Part shown: piece after piece, positions 43,179 to 52,224 of the stretch
Numbering within the stretch: position 1 is the first letter of the stretch
How the letters are laid out: every line of letters starts with the position of its first letter
Source: Oceanicola sp. D3
Lineage (GTDB): Bacteria; Pseudomonadota; Alphaproteobacteria; Rhodobacterales; Rhodobacteraceae
Length of the DNA stretch: 64,000 nucleotides
NCBI RefSeq assembly: GCF_006351965.1
Contig: NZ_CP040932.1
Span: 2,418,001 to 2,482,000 of the forward strand
Direction of reading: 5' to 3'
Position numbers and translations under genes: made by a program
The notes under the pieces: model-generated
Told to the model about the DNA's origin: nothing
Seen by the model: the letters and a program-made list of their open reading frames with translations, nothing else
The model's database searches: none

Positions 43179-44660
43179 ATGGCAGATGAGGCTCCGCTGC
43201 TGGACGCCAGCGGCGTAGAGAAGCGGTTTGGCGCGGTGGTGGCCCTGAAGGGCGCCGCTCTGACGATCCGCCGGGGTGAGATAGTGGCCCTGATGGGGGC
43301 CAATGGCGCGGGCAAATCGACCTTTGTGAAAATCCTGACCGGAGCGCTGAAGGCTGATGGCGGGCATGTGCGCATTCGCGGAGCAGAGCGGGCCGTGGGC
43401 TCGCCCGCGGAGGCGCGCAAGAGCGGGCTGGTGCCGGTCTATCAGGAGCCTTCGTTGATCCCCGATCTGGACGTGGGCGACAACCTGCGCCTTGGCGGAA
43501 CCGATCCGGCCAGGTTTGCCGCATGGATGGGGGAGCTGGGCTTTGCGGGGTTTGACCTATCCGCGATGATCCACAGCCTGCCGCTGGCCACGCTGCGCAT
43601 CATCGACCTTGCCCGCGCGCTGGCGTCTGAGCCGGATGTGCTGCTGCTCGACGAGATGACAGCCGCCTTGCCGACCGATTTGGTGGAGGCGGTGCTGAAG
43701 GTGGTGCAGCAACAGGCCGAGGCCGGGCGCTCGGTGATTTACATATCGCACCGCTTTGCGGAGATCGCGCAGGTGTGCCAGCGGGCCGTGGTGCTGCGCG
43801 ATGGGGCGACCGTGGGCGAGGTGCCGATTGCGGAGGGCGCGGAGGAGCCGATTGTTGAGTTGATGCTGGGCGAGGTGATCAAGCCCGGTGAGAGCGCCGC
43901 CGAGCGGGTAGCCACCGCGCCGCAGGGCACGCCGCGTGTGGCGGTGAAGGGGCTTGGTGCAGGCGGGCAGCTCAGGGACGTGAGCTTTGCGCTCCACCCC
44001 GGCGAGGTGCTGGGCGTGGTGGCGCTGGAGGGCCAGGGGCAGGACGAGCTGTTTGAGGTGCTGGCAGGCGCCCGCAAGCCCGACCGGGGCGTGATTGAAG
44101 TGGAAGGCGCGGCGCGGCGGTTTGCGCACCCGGCGGATGCGATTGCCGCCGGCCTCTCTTTCGTGCCCGGCAACCGGGCCGATGCGCTGGCCATGCAGCA
44201 AAGCGTAAGAGACAACCTCGCCCTGCCCTTCTCGGCCCGTGCCCGAGCCTGGGGTCCGATCTCGATGAAACGGGAGGGCGAGGTGGTGGCGCGCACCATC
44301 GAGCGGCTTCAGATTGATACCCGCGCGCAGGGCGAGGTGGGCCGCCTCTCTGGCGGGAACCAGCAGAAGGTGACGATCGGGCGCTGGCTCGCCCACGGCT
44401 GCGACACCCTGCTGCTGTTTGACCCGACCCGGGGCATCGACGTGCGCACCAAGCGCCAGATCTACCCGCTGGTGCGGGAGTTGGCCGAGGGGGGCGCCGC
44501 GGTGCTGTTCTACTCCTCCGAGCTGGAGGAAATTCAACTGGCCTGCGACCGCTGCATCGTCATCTTCAATGGCCGCGTGGTCGATACCATGCCCGCCGCA
44601 GAGGCCGATGAGGCGCGGCTGATGCGCGCCGCCTACGGGCTGACGGGAGACGCGGCATGA
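43179..44660 (+). CDS. Ribose-type (CUT2) sugar ABC transporter ATPase, two domains
   Basis: This 493-residue RbsA-like protein has tandem nucleotide-binding domains. Domain 1 keeps Walker A (GANGAGKST), Walker B (LLLDEM) and an H-loop (YISHRF), but its signature reads LPLAT. Domain 2 has a good signature (LSGGNQQKVTIGRW) but no Walker A (EGQGQDELFEVLAG). Only one composite ATP site is therefore complete. GAGGCG precedes the ATG at 43179. It overlaps the next permease by four bases. Confidence 0.9.
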   Translation: MADEAPLLDASGVEKRFGAVVALKGAALTIRRGEIVALMGANGAGKSTFVKILTGALKADGGHVRIRGAERAVGSPAEARKSGLVPVYQEPSLIPDLDVGDNLRLGGTDPARFAAWMGELGFAGFDLSAMIHSLPLATLRIIDLARALASEPDVLLLDEMTAALPTDLVEAVLKVVQQQAEAGRSVIYISHRFAEIAQVCQRAVVLRDGATVGEVPIAEGAEEPIVELMLGEVIKPGESAAERVATAPQGTPRVAVKGLGAGGQLRDVSFALHPGEVLGVVALEGQGQDELFEVLAGARKPDRGVIEVEGAARRFAHPADAIAAGLSFVPGNRADALAMQQSVRDNLALPFSARARAWGPISMKREGEVVARTIERLQIDTRAQGEVGRLSGGNQQKVTIGRWLAHGCDTLLLFDPTRGIDVRTKRQIYPLVRELAEGGAAVLFYSSELEEIQLACDRCIVIFNGRVVDTMPAAEADEARLMRAAYGLTGDAA

Positions 44661-45610
44661 AAGCGCTGCGCAAGCATGCGTGGATCACCGGGCTTGCGGT
44701 GATCCTCGCGGCCCTCTTCCTCGCGACCAAGCTGATACAGCCGACCTTCGGCGCGAGCGGGGTGGAAAGCCTTGCCCGCGCCGCCCTGCCCTTTGCCTTT
44801 GCCACCGTGGCGCAGGCGGTGGTGGTGATTGCCGGGGGCATCGACCTCTCCATCGCCTCGATGATGGCGGTCTGCTCGGTGACGGCAGCGGTGCTGATGG
44901 AAGGCAATGGCGGGGCGATCTCTGCCGGGATCGTGCTGCTGGTGCTGGCGATGGGGGCCGGGATGGGCGCGCTGAATGGCTTGCTCATCAACATCACCCG
45001 CGTGCCCGACATCGTGGTGACGCTGGCGATGCTGTTTGTTTGGGAGGGCGTAGCTCTGCTGATCCTCAACGCGCCGGGTGGCGATGCGGCAGAGTGGCTG
45101 CGCGGGTTCATCATTGGCGGCTTGCCGGTGCCGGGCCTTGGCGGGGTGCCGCGCGCGCTGGTGTTTTTGCTGGTGCTGGTGGCCATTGTCTGGCTGCCGA
45201 TCCGGCGCTCGCGCACGGGGCTTTCGCTTTATGCGGTGGGTTCGGATGCGCTGGCGGCCTTTCGCTCGGGGGTGAACGTGGGGCGCACCCGGATCGTGGC
45301 CTATGCGCTTGCGGGGGTGTTTGCCGCAATGGGGGGGCTGTCGCTGACGCTGTCCACCGGCATAGGCGAGCCGATACCCGGGCCCTACTTGCTGGCGAGC
45401 GTGGCCGCCGTGGTGCTGGGCGGCGTGGTGCTGGGTGGCGGCAAGGGCGGGCTGCTGGGCCCGCTGATTGCGGTGTTCATACTGCGGCTGGTGCGGATGG
45501 ACCTGACGCTCTTGAGCGTTGATCCCAATGTTTCAGCGATCATCGAGGGCACGATCATGGTGGTTGTCGTCATGATCGGCGGGCTGCTCGCGGCGAAGGG
45601 AAAGCTGTGA
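44657..45610 (+). CDS. CUT2 sugar ABC transporter permease 1
   Basis: This 317-residue RbsC-like permease has about eight to ten hydrophobic helices, VVVIAGGIDLSIASMMAV as the family motif, and VLGGVVLGGGKGGLLGPLIAVFIL near the end. The start overlaps the ATPase stop (ATGA) and the stop overlaps the next permease start (TGATG). Two different permeases, rather than one homodimer, imply a heterodimeric channel. Confidence 0.9.
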   Translation: MKALRKHAWITGLAVILAALFLATKLIQPTFGASGVESLARAALPFAFATVAQAVVVIAGGIDLSIASMMAVCSVTAAVLMEGNGGAISAGIVLLVLAMGAGMGALNGLLINITRVPDIVVTLAMLFVWEGVALLILNAPGGDAAEWLRGFIIGGLPVPGLGGVPRALVFLLVLVAIVWLPIRRSRTGLSLYAVGSDALAAFRSGVNVGRTRIVAYALAGVFAAMGGLSLTLSTGIGEPIPGPYLLASVAAVVLGGVVLGGGKGGLLGPLIAVFILRLVRMDLTLLSVDPNVSAIIEGTIMVVVVMIGGLLAAKGKL

Positions 45611-46557
45611 TGGACAGGCTCAAGGCCCTATTGCGCGATCATCCGATCATTCCGCTGCTGGTGTTGCTGGCGCTGCTTGTCGGCATCCTTGAGATCATGC
45701 GCCCCGGCATCGTGGGCGAACGGTGGATCGCCAACACGGTGAAATTCGCCATTCCGCTGGCCATGCTGGCCGCCTGCCAGACGCTGACCATGCTGACCGG
45801 CGGGATCGACCTTTCCGCCGCCATCGTCGCCACCATTTCCAGCTTCGTCATGGCCACGCTGGTGCCGTTTTACGGGGCCGCCGGGGCGATTGCGCTTTCG
45901 CTGGTGCCTTCGGTGATGATCGGGCTGCTGAACGGCATCGGCGTGGGCTTTTTCCGGGTGCATCCGCTGATCATCACGCTGGGCACCGGGCTGATCGGCA
46001 CGGGGTGCCTGCAGGTTTACCAGAGCACGGTGATCGCCACCGGGTCTGTCGTGCCTGATGGCCTTGCGTGGCTCGGCACCGGGCGGACATGGGGCTTTCC
46101 GAACGCGCTGGTGCTGTTTGTCCCCTTCGCGGCGCTTATCCTCTTTGCGCAAAAGCGCACAGGCTTTGGCCGCTTGCTCTATGCCATGGGCGACAACGAG
46201 GGCGCGGCGCGGCTGGCGGGGGTGCGGAGCTGGCAGGTTCACCTTGCGCTTTACGGGCTGTCGGGGCTGATCGCGGGGGTGGCGGGGCTGCTCTATGTCG
46301 GGCTCATCAAGGCGCCTTCGCTCTCGCTCGCGGTGCCGCTGATGCTTCCTTCGGTGGCGGCGGCGGTGATCGGGGGCACCTCGATCTTTGGCGGGCGGGG
46401 CGGCTATGCGGGCACCATCGTGGGCGCGCTGATCCTTACCGTGCTCGGCACCATGCTGACGCTGCTGCATATGCCCGAGGGGGCGCGGCGCATTCTGTTT
46501 GGCGGCATCATCCTTGGCGTTGCGGCCATTCACCTGCGGCTCACCGACACGAGGTAG
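45610..46557 (+). CDS. CUT2 sugar ABC transporter permease 2
   Basis: This 315-residue RbsC-like permease has the motif TLTMLTGGIDLSAAIVATISS and the C-terminal AAAVIGGTSIFGGRGGYAGTIVG. The ATG at 45610 overlaps the previous stop; a GTG three bases earlier is less likely. It is followed within five bases by a Gfo/Idh/MocA gene, tying uptake and oxidation into one transcript. Confidence 0.9.
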   Translation: MDRLKALLRDHPIIPLLVLLALLVGILEIMRPGIVGERWIANTVKFAIPLAMLAACQTLTMLTGGIDLSAAIVATISSFVMATLVPFYGAAGAIALSLVPSVMIGLLNGIGVGFFRVHPLIITLGTGLIGTGCLQVYQSTVIATGSVVPDGLAWLGTGRTWGFPNALVLFVPFAALILFAQKRTGFGRLLYAMGDNEGAARLAGVRSWQVHLALYGLSGLIAGVAGLLYVGLIKAPSLSLAVPLMLPSVAAAVIGGTSIFGGRGGYAGTIVGALILTVLGTMLTLLHMPEGARRILFGGIILGVAAIHLRLTDTR

Positions 46558-46561
46558 CGTG

Positions 46562-47626
46562 ATGAAGATCGCCGGAATTTCCTTTGACCACATGCATATG
46601 GGCGACCTGCTGCGGATGGTTCACGCGCACCCGGAGGCGGAGATATGCGCGCTCTATGATCCGGACAGGGAGAGGATGCAGGCGGCGGTGGAGGCCTTTG
46701 GCGTGCCCGAAAGCCGGGTGTTTACCGAGCTGGACCCTGCGCTGGCCACCGCGCCGGACCTTGCCATTCTCTGCTCTTCCACCGCCAGCCATGCAGATAT
46801 GGCCGAGCGCATCGCGCCTACGGGCTGCAACCTGATGGTTGAAAAGCCCTTTGCGGCCTCTGCCGATGAGGCCCGCCGGATGATCGCCGCGATGGAGGCG
46901 GGCGGCGGGCGCATGGCGATCAACTGGCCGCTGCGCTGGGTGGAGAGCCATGTGACGGCGAAGGCCTTGGTAGACGCCGGGGAGATTGGCGAGCTGCTGG
47001 AAGTGCGCAGCTATGGCGGCAACCGGGGGCCGCTGTTTCACCTCGCCGACAAGGTGGAGGTGACGCCCGAGGAGGTGGAGCGGCAGAAGCCTGAGAGCTG
47101 GTGGTACAAACGCGACTCCGGCGGTGGCTCCCTGCTCGATTACCTAGGATATGGCGCGACGCTGGGCACGTGGTTCATGAATGGCGCGGCCCCGCTGGAG
47201 GTGACCTGCGTGGTCGACGAAACGCCGGGCATCGAGGTGGATCAGCACTCGATCACCATCTGCCGCTACGCCAAGGGCCTCAGCAAGATGGAAACCCGCT
47301 GGGGCACCTTCACTGACCCGTGGATCACCCAGCCCCAGCCCGCCTGCGGCTTCACCTTCATCGGCGCGGAAGGCACGCTCACCAGCCTCGACTATGCCGA
47401 TCACGTCACCCTGCAAACCCGCGCCAAGCCCAAGGTGCATGCGTTGCCGGTGCAGCCGCTGCCCGAGGGCGAGCGCAACCCTGTGGAGTTCATGCTCTCA
47501 CGCCTGAAGAGCGGCGGTGCCATCGACGGCCCGCTTGACCCGGCGCTTTGCCTCACCGCACAGCGGATTATTGACACTGCGGCGCAATCGGCCGCCGAGA
47601 AGCGGACGCTGAAATTGCTGGCATGA
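46562..47626 (+). CDS. Gfo/Idh/MocA-family oxidoreductase 2
   Basis: This 354-residue protein starts with an unusual Rossmann edge, MKIAGISFDHMHMGDLLRMV, where the usual GxGxxG is replaced by SFDHMH. The active-site LMVEKPFAAS and DSGGGSLLDYLGYGATLGTW follow. The altered glycine motif, with His and Met, suggests changed cofactor binding or a non-redox role; I cannot decide which. It is the last gene of the plus-strand operon. Confidence 0.85.
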   Translation: MKIAGISFDHMHMGDLLRMVHAHPEAEICALYDPDRERMQAAVEAFGVPESRVFTELDPALATAPDLAILCSSTASHADMAERIAPTGCNLMVEKPFAASADEARRMIAAMEAGGGRMAINWPLRWVESHVTAKALVDAGEIGELLEVRSYGGNRGPLFHLADKVEVTPEEVERQKPESWWYKRDSGGGSLLDYLGYGATLGTWFMNGAAPLEVTCVVDETPGIEVDQHSITICRYAKGLSKMETRWGTFTDPWITQPQPACGFTFIGAEGTLTSLDYADHVTLQTRAKPKVHALPVQPLPEGERNPVEFMLSRLKSGGAIDGPLDPALCLTAQRIIDTAAQSAAEKRTLKLLA

Positions 47627-47700
47627 GCTTGCTGCCTGTTCACAGATGCCAATCGCCTCGCCCTATCGGCCAGGGCGGCTAGAGCGCGCCATCTCAGGCT

Positions 47701-48723
47701 TCAGACCGTTTGCGTGACCTTGCGAAGGTGGGGTGGCGCGTCCGGGTCCAGCCCTCGGGCGCGGGCCACGGCTTCGGCCATCGCGTAGAAGGCGACGATC
47801 AGCGCCAGAGGGTCTGTCAGCCCGTGGCCAGTGCGCGGGGCCTTGAGCACGTGGGCCGCCTGTGCCAGTGCGGTGGTGGCAAATACCTGAGCCCCCTGCC
47901 CGGCCAATCGGTCGGCCATGTCGGCCACGCCCGCCTCTGCCGCATCGCCGCAGGCGAGCGCCAACACGGGAAAGCCGCGCCCTACGATGCTTACCGGGCC
48001 ATGCAACACCTCGGCGGAGGAATAGGCCTCGGCGTGGGTCTGGCAGCATTCCTTGAACTTCAGTGCCGCCTCGCTCGCCATCGCCCAGCCCGGCCCCCGG
48101 CCCAGCACATAGAGCGAGCCGCCCGCGTCCATCGCCTCTGCCGCCGCGCTCCAGTCGGCCTCTACCGCGCGCGCCAATGTCTCGGGGAGCGCATGGATCG
48201 CCGCCAGCAGCGCCGCGTCCTGCGCCACCTCGGCCACCAGCCAGAGCGCCGCCAGTGCGGAGGTGACAAAACTCTTGGTCGCCGCCACCGAGCGCTCGGG
48301 CCCGGCGCAGATATCCACCACCTCCGCCGCAGCCTCTGCCAGCGGCGAGGCCGGAGTGTTGGTGAGCGCCAGTGTCAGCGCGCCACCGGCCCGGGCCGCG
48401 CGGGTCATTTCCACGATGTCGGGGCTGCCGCCCGATTGCGACACCGAGAGCGCCACCGCCCCCTCCAACCGCAGGGGCGCGGCGTAGACAGAGGCGACAG
48501 AGGGCCCGACAGAGGCCGCCACGCGCCCCAGCACAAGCTCGGCAGCGTATTTGAAGAAGGTGCAGGCATGGTCGGAGGAGCCGCGCGCGACGGTGATGAA
48601 ATAGGCCGGATCCCGTGCCACGACCGCCCGCGCCACCCGGGGCACCGCCCCCGCCGTCAGCAACCGCTCCACCGCTGCCGGGATCTCCTCGATCTCCCGG
48701 CGCATCAGGCTTTTGTCGCTCAT
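47701..48723 (-). CDS. SIS-domain sugar-phosphate isomerase/deaminase
   Basis: This 340-residue protein has two SIS domains like the isomerase half of GlmS (TVARGSSDHACTFFKYAAEL, SVSQSGGSPDIVEMTRAARA, ATKSFVTSAL, KFKECCQTHAEAYSSAEVLHGP). Such stand-alone proteins act as glucosamine-6-phosphate deaminases or amino-sugar isomerases. It hints that the cluster handles an amino sugar, or makes a hexose-phosphate. The ATG at 48723 follows GGAGGAGAGG. It diverges from the third Gfo/Idh/MocA gene with 104 bp between. Confidence 0.87.
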   Translation of the reverse strand: MSDKSLMRREIEEIPAAVERLLTAGAVPRVARAVVARDPAYFITVARGSSDHACTFFKYAAELVLGRVAASVGPSVASVYAAPLRLEGAVALSVSQSGGSPDIVEMTRAARAGGALTLALTNTPASPLAEAAAEVVDICAGPERSVAATKSFVTSALAALWLVAEVAQDAALLAAIHALPETLARAVEADWSAAAEAMDAGGSLYVLGRGPGWAMASEAALKFKECCQTHAEAYSSAEVLHGPVSIVGRGFPVLALACGDAAEAGVADMADRLAGQGAQVFATTALAQAAHVLKAPRTGHGLTDPLALIVAFYAMAEAVARARGLDPDAPPHLRKVTQTV

Positions 48724-48827
48724 CGCCTCTCCTCCGTTCGTACCACCCTGCCCGGCCTGCCCCCCGGGCACAATGCTTGCCCTCTCCGCTGCGCCGGGCC
48801 AGTCTCGCGGCGGAAGGGAGATAGCGC

Positions 48828-49844
48828 ATGACACGCACGCTCATCGTGGGCCTTGGCAATATGGGGCGCAGCCATGCGCTGGCCCACCACGCCAACCCAG
48901 CCTCCGAGATCATCGGGCTGGTGAACCGCTCGGCGCCCAACCTGCCGGATGCGCTGGCGGGATATCCGGTGCTTGCCACTCTGGAAGAGGGACTGGCCCT
49001 GAAGCCCGAGCTTGTGGTGATTGCCACCCATACCGACAGCCACGCCGACTATTCCATTGCGGCAATGGAGGCTGGCGCGCATGTGTTTGTGGAAAAGCCA
49101 CTGGCGGCCACGGTGGAAGATGCTCGCCGGGTGGCGGACACCGCCCGTGCCACGGGCCGCAAGCTCGCCGTTGGCTATATTCTGCGCCATCACCCCTCGT
49201 GGCAGCGGCTGATCGTCGAGGCGCGTGCCCTGGGCGGCCCCTATGTGTTTCGCCTCAACCTCAACCAGCAATCCAGCGGTGCGGAATGGGAGGCCCACAA
49301 GGCGCTGATGCGCACCACCTCGCCCATCGTGGATTGCGGCGTGCATTATGTTGATGTGATGTGCCAGATCACCGATGCGCGGCCCCTGCGGGTGCATGGC
49401 ATGGGGCTGCGGCTGAGCGATGAGATCGCGGCGGATATGTATAACTACGGCCAGTTTCAGGTGGTGTTCGAGGATGGCTCGGTGGGCTGGTATGAGGCCG
49501 GTTGGGGGCCGATGATGTCGGAGACCGCGTTTTTCGTGAAGGATATCGTCAGCCCTGCAGGGTCCGTTTCGATCATGGATGGCGACAAGGGCGGCTCTTC
49601 GGAGATCGAGGGGCATACCCGGGTGGGTGGGCTCAAGCTGCATCGGCCCGGGGGTGATGAGGTGATCGACCTGCCCGTTGAGCCGGACCATCAGGCGCTT
49701 TGCGATGCCGAGCAGGCGTTTTTGCTACGCGCCATTGCCGAGGATATCGACCTTGCGCGCCATGCGGAGGATGCGGTGCAAAGCCTTGCGATCTGCCTTG
49801 CGGCCGATGAGAGCATTCGCACCGGCGCGGTGGTTACGCTTTAG
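48828..49844 (+). CDS. Gfo/Idh/MocA-family oxidoreductase 3
   Basis: This 338-residue NAD(P)-dependent dehydrogenase has LIVGLGNMGRSHALAHHANP, VFVEKPLAATVED and TTSPIVDCGVHYVDVMCQI (catalytic His). It is the third member of this family within 10 kb. Divergence from the SIS gene suggests shared regulation. Substrate unknown; myo-inositol-like or hexose-derived compounds are typical. AAGGGAGA precedes the ATG. Confidence 0.88.
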   Translation: MTRTLIVGLGNMGRSHALAHHANPASEIIGLVNRSAPNLPDALAGYPVLATLEEGLALKPELVVIATHTDSHADYSIAAMEAGAHVFVEKPLAATVEDARRVADTARATGRKLAVGYILRHHPSWQRLIVEARALGGPYVFRLNLNQQSSGAEWEAHKALMRTTSPIVDCGVHYVDVMCQITDARPLRVHGMGLRLSDEIAADMYNYGQFQVVFEDGSVGWYEAGWGPMMSETAFFVKDIVSPAGSVSIMDGDKGGSSEIEGHTRVGGLKLHRPGGDEVIDLPVEPDHQALCDAEQAFLLRAIAEDIDLARHAEDAVQSLAICLAADESIRTGAVVTL

Positions 49845-49883
49845 CCTTTGCACCGTCGACGGCGTTGGCCGATGTCGGTTGGG

Positions 49884-50651
49884 CTACGAAAACGCGCAAT
49901 CCGGCCCTCGGGCAAGCGGGGTTTCGATGGAGCGCCCGGTGGGTCGCCAATCGAAGATGGCCACTGCATTGCCGCCGTCAAAGCCGATCATCAGGGTGCT
50001 GGTTTCGGGTTGCAGGGCCACGCCCTCGGCGTCGCGACCCCATTGCGAGAGCGGGGTGACGGATAACACCTCGCCTTCGGGCGACAGTTCGAAAAGCGCG
50101 TTGAGGCCTTCGTTGTCATCCACCACAAGGATGTTGCCGGAGAACGGATCACGCTCCACCCCCTGCGGCTCGATCATCGGCGGGCTGAAGCCATCGCCCC
50201 AGAGTTCCATCAGCACCGCGCCGTCCGGGGCCACGCGCAACAGGCGGGAGGGGTCATCCTCGACCACCAGATAGCTGCCGTCGGCATCGGCGTGCAGGCC
50301 TTCCGTGTCGGAGAGGGTGGCGGAAAGCGAGAAATCACTGTCGATCGGGCGGCCAGACCTGTCGACCCGACGAAAGCCGCCCCAGCCATCGGCCAGCAGG
50401 AGCGCAGCGCGCTCGGCGGTGAGGCTGCGCACCTGAGACAAGCCGCTGTCAAACCGCAGGATCTCTTCGCCAGCGGTGTTGAGCAGGATCACCTCGCGCC
50501 CCTCGGTGGCGACCCAGAACCCGCAGACCTGCGCGTCATAGGCGATGGAGACACCGCGAAGGCCCTGAAGGGTGAGGCGGTGCAGCAGCTCCGCGCGCGC
50601 CGGGGTGGCGGCGAGGGTGACGAGGGCGAGGAGAAGGGCCGAGAAACGCAT
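49884..50651 (-). CDS. Exported SdiA-regulated-like beta-propeller protein
   Basis: This 255-residue protein has a signal peptide (cut after ARA near residue 20) and repeated strands such as GVSIAYDAQVCGFWVATEG, DTEGLHADADGSYLVVEDD, EPQGVERDPFSGNILVVDDNEG and DAEGVALQPETSTLMIGFD. These resemble the esterase-like or SdiA-regulated propeller family. It is the last gene of the minus-strand SorC-SDR-SDR group, 89 bp after the second SDR. Function unknown; a periplasmic lactonase or binding role is possible. Confidence 0.7.
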   Translation of the reverse strand: MRFSALLLALVTLAATPARAELLHRLTLQGLRGVSIAYDAQVCGFWVATEGREVILLNTAGEEILRFDSGLSQVRSLTAERAALLLADGWGGFRRVDRSGRPIDSDFSLSATLSDTEGLHADADGSYLVVEDDPSRLLRVAPDGAVLMELWGDGFSPPMIEPQGVERDPFSGNILVVDDNEGLNALFELSPEGEVLSVTPLSQWGRDAEGVALQPETSTLMIGFDGGNAVAIFDWRPTGRSIETPLARGPDCAFS

Positions 50652-50740
50652 GGCACACCCGGGGCTGGCTCTTTGGAAGAGTGAGGCAGAAGGTGGGCTG
50701 CGGTCAAGCTGTGGCTCTCGGGGGGGGGGCGGGCTCAGGC

Positions 50741-51469
50741 CTAAATGTCGAAGCTGGAGGGCAGCACGACCATATCGCGGATGGTCACGTTGCGCGGGCG
50801 CGAAAGGGCAAACACCACCGCATCGGCCACCTCACCCGGCTCCAGCAGCGCGCCGTTTTCCTTGGCTTTGCGCAGGTTCTCCTCGGGCCAGTCGGCCAGC
50901 AGCGCCGAGTGCACCGGCCCGGGCGACACCTGCGCCACCCGGATGCCCTTGCCCATGAGTTGCCGACGCATGATTTGCACAAAGCTCGTCATAGCCCATT
51001 TCGAGCCGGAGTAGACCGGCTCCCACGGGATCGCGGCGTGCCCGGCAACGGAGCATGTGACCATGATATCGCCGGTGCCGCGCTCGCTCATATGGGGGAT
51101 GACGGCGTGGACGTTTTTCATCACCGCGTTGATGTTGAGGCTGAGCATGCGGTCGATGGTGGCTGGATCGGTGTCTGCCAGATCGCCGCCGATGTAGCTG
51201 CCCGCGTTGCAATGCAAGATGTCGATCTGCCCGATCTTGGCGAGGATCTCGGGCACCATCGCGTTGCAGCTTTCGGCATCAAGCAGGTCGGTGACCTGCG
51301 CGAGGCAGCGGGCCCCGTGCTGCTCGGTCAGCCGCGCCAGAGCGGCCTCGTCGCGGTCCACCAGCACCACGGTGGCGCCCTCCCCCAGCAGCGCCTCTGC
51401 GGTGGCCAGCCCAATCCCCGAAGCGCCGCCGGTGATGGCTGCAACCTTGCCTTCGAAACGTGATGCCAT
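50741..51469 (-). CDS. Short-chain dehydrogenase, ribitol dehydrogenase-like
   Basis: This 242-residue SDR has ITGGASGIGLATAEALLGEG, LHCNAGSYIGGDL, the catalytic Ser in VTCSVAG, Tyr-x3-Lys in PVYSGSKWAMTSFVQ, and a C-terminus NVTIRDMVVLPSSFDI that resembles ribitol 2-dehydrogenases. It would turn a pentitol into a ketopentose. It is third in the minus-strand set with a second SDR and the SorC regulator. Ribitol as substrate is inferred from resemblance. Confidence 0.83.
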   Translation of the reverse strand: MASRFEGKVAAITGGASGIGLATAEALLGEGATVVLVDRDEAALARLTEQHGARCLAQVTDLLDAESCNAMVPEILAKIGQIDILHCNAGSYIGGDLADTDPATIDRMLSLNINAVMKNVHAVIPHMSERGTGDIMVTCSVAGHAAIPWEPVYSGSKWAMTSFVQIMRRQLMGKGIRVAQVSPGPVHSALLADWPEENLRKAKENGALLEPGEVADAVVFALSRPRNVTIRDMVVLPSSFDI

Positions 51470-51492
51470 TTTCTCTCTCCCTTGAATGCGGA

Positions 51493-52224
51493 TCAGACGG
51501 CCAGAAAGCCGCCGTCAACGGGCAACACCGTGCCCGTTACCATTTCGCTATCGGGCCCCAGCAGCGTGGCGATGGCCCGGGCCACATGCTCGACCTCGGC
51601 AAACCGCCCGACAGGATGGCGCACCATCATCGGCTCGGATTTTGCCGGATCGCTCCAGGCCTCGGCGGCCAGTTCTGTCATGGTGATGGTCGGGGCGACG
51701 CAGTTGACGCGGATGCCGTAGGGGCCGAGTTCTTTGGCCATGACCCGGCTCGCGCCCTCCAGCCCGGCCTTGGAGGCGGCGTAGCACATGTGCTCGGCAA
51801 AGCCCCGGTGCCCGGCAATGGAGGTGACGTTGACGATGGCCCCGCCGCCGCCCGCCGCGACACGGGCATGGGCGAAGGCCTGAGCGCAGACGAGGGCGGC
51901 GCGCAGGTTGATGCCGAGCACCGTCTCATAGCCTGCTTCGGTCATCTCCAGCACGCTTTCCAGCACATTGGTGCCCGCGCAGTTGACCAGAAAATCGGCT
52001 GGCCCGGCCTCGTCCATCGCCGCCCGCGCCGCAGCGGTATCGGCGAGGTCGGCGGCGATGGCCCGCGCGCCGGTTTCGGCGGCAAGGCTCTCGAGATCGG
52101 CGGCGGTGCGGGCGATGGCCACCACCTGCGCCCCGCGCGCGGCCAGAAGCTGCGCCGTGGCGCGACCGATGCCCTTGCCCGCGCCGGTGATGATGGCCGT
52201 CCGGCCTTTGAAATCGTCGCTCAT
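51493..52224 (-). CDS. Short-chain dehydrogenase, L-xylulose reductase (DCXR)-like
   Basis: This 243-residue SDR has VTSIAG and MCYAASKAGLEG as Ser and Tyr-Lys catalytic parts. Its APTITMTELAAEAWSDPAKS and GRFAEVEHVARAIATLLGPD closely resemble the dicarbonyl/L-xylulose reductase family. It would interconvert xylitol and L-xylulose or a similar polyol/ketose pair. The start overlaps the SorC regulator stop by four bases. The gap to the ribitol dehydrogenase-like gene is 23 bp. Confidence 0.85.
   Translation of the reverse strand: MSDDFKGRTAIITGAGKGIGRATAQLLAARGAQVVAIARTAADLESLAAETGARAIAADLADTAAARAAMDEAGPADFLVNCAGTNVLESVLEMTEAGYETVLGINLRAALVCAQAFAHARVAAGGGGAIVNVTSIAGHRGFAEHMCYAASKAGLEGASRVMAKELGPYGIRVNCVAPTITMTELAAEAWSDPAKSEPMMVRHPVGRFAEVEHVARAIATLLGPDSEMVTGTVLPVDGGFLAV

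Noticed and set aside
47663-49027. Minus-strand frame of 454 codons overlapping the SIS gene
   Set aside because: It runs in another frame of the SIS gene with Gly/Ala/Arg-rich translation; the SIS frame is clearly coding.
50719-50729. Run of about ten G residues as a phase-variable tract
   Set aside because: It lies in a gap between two same-strand genes, after the end of the SDR-to-propeller junction, and not in a coding or clear promoter position; I found no gene whose frame it would switch.
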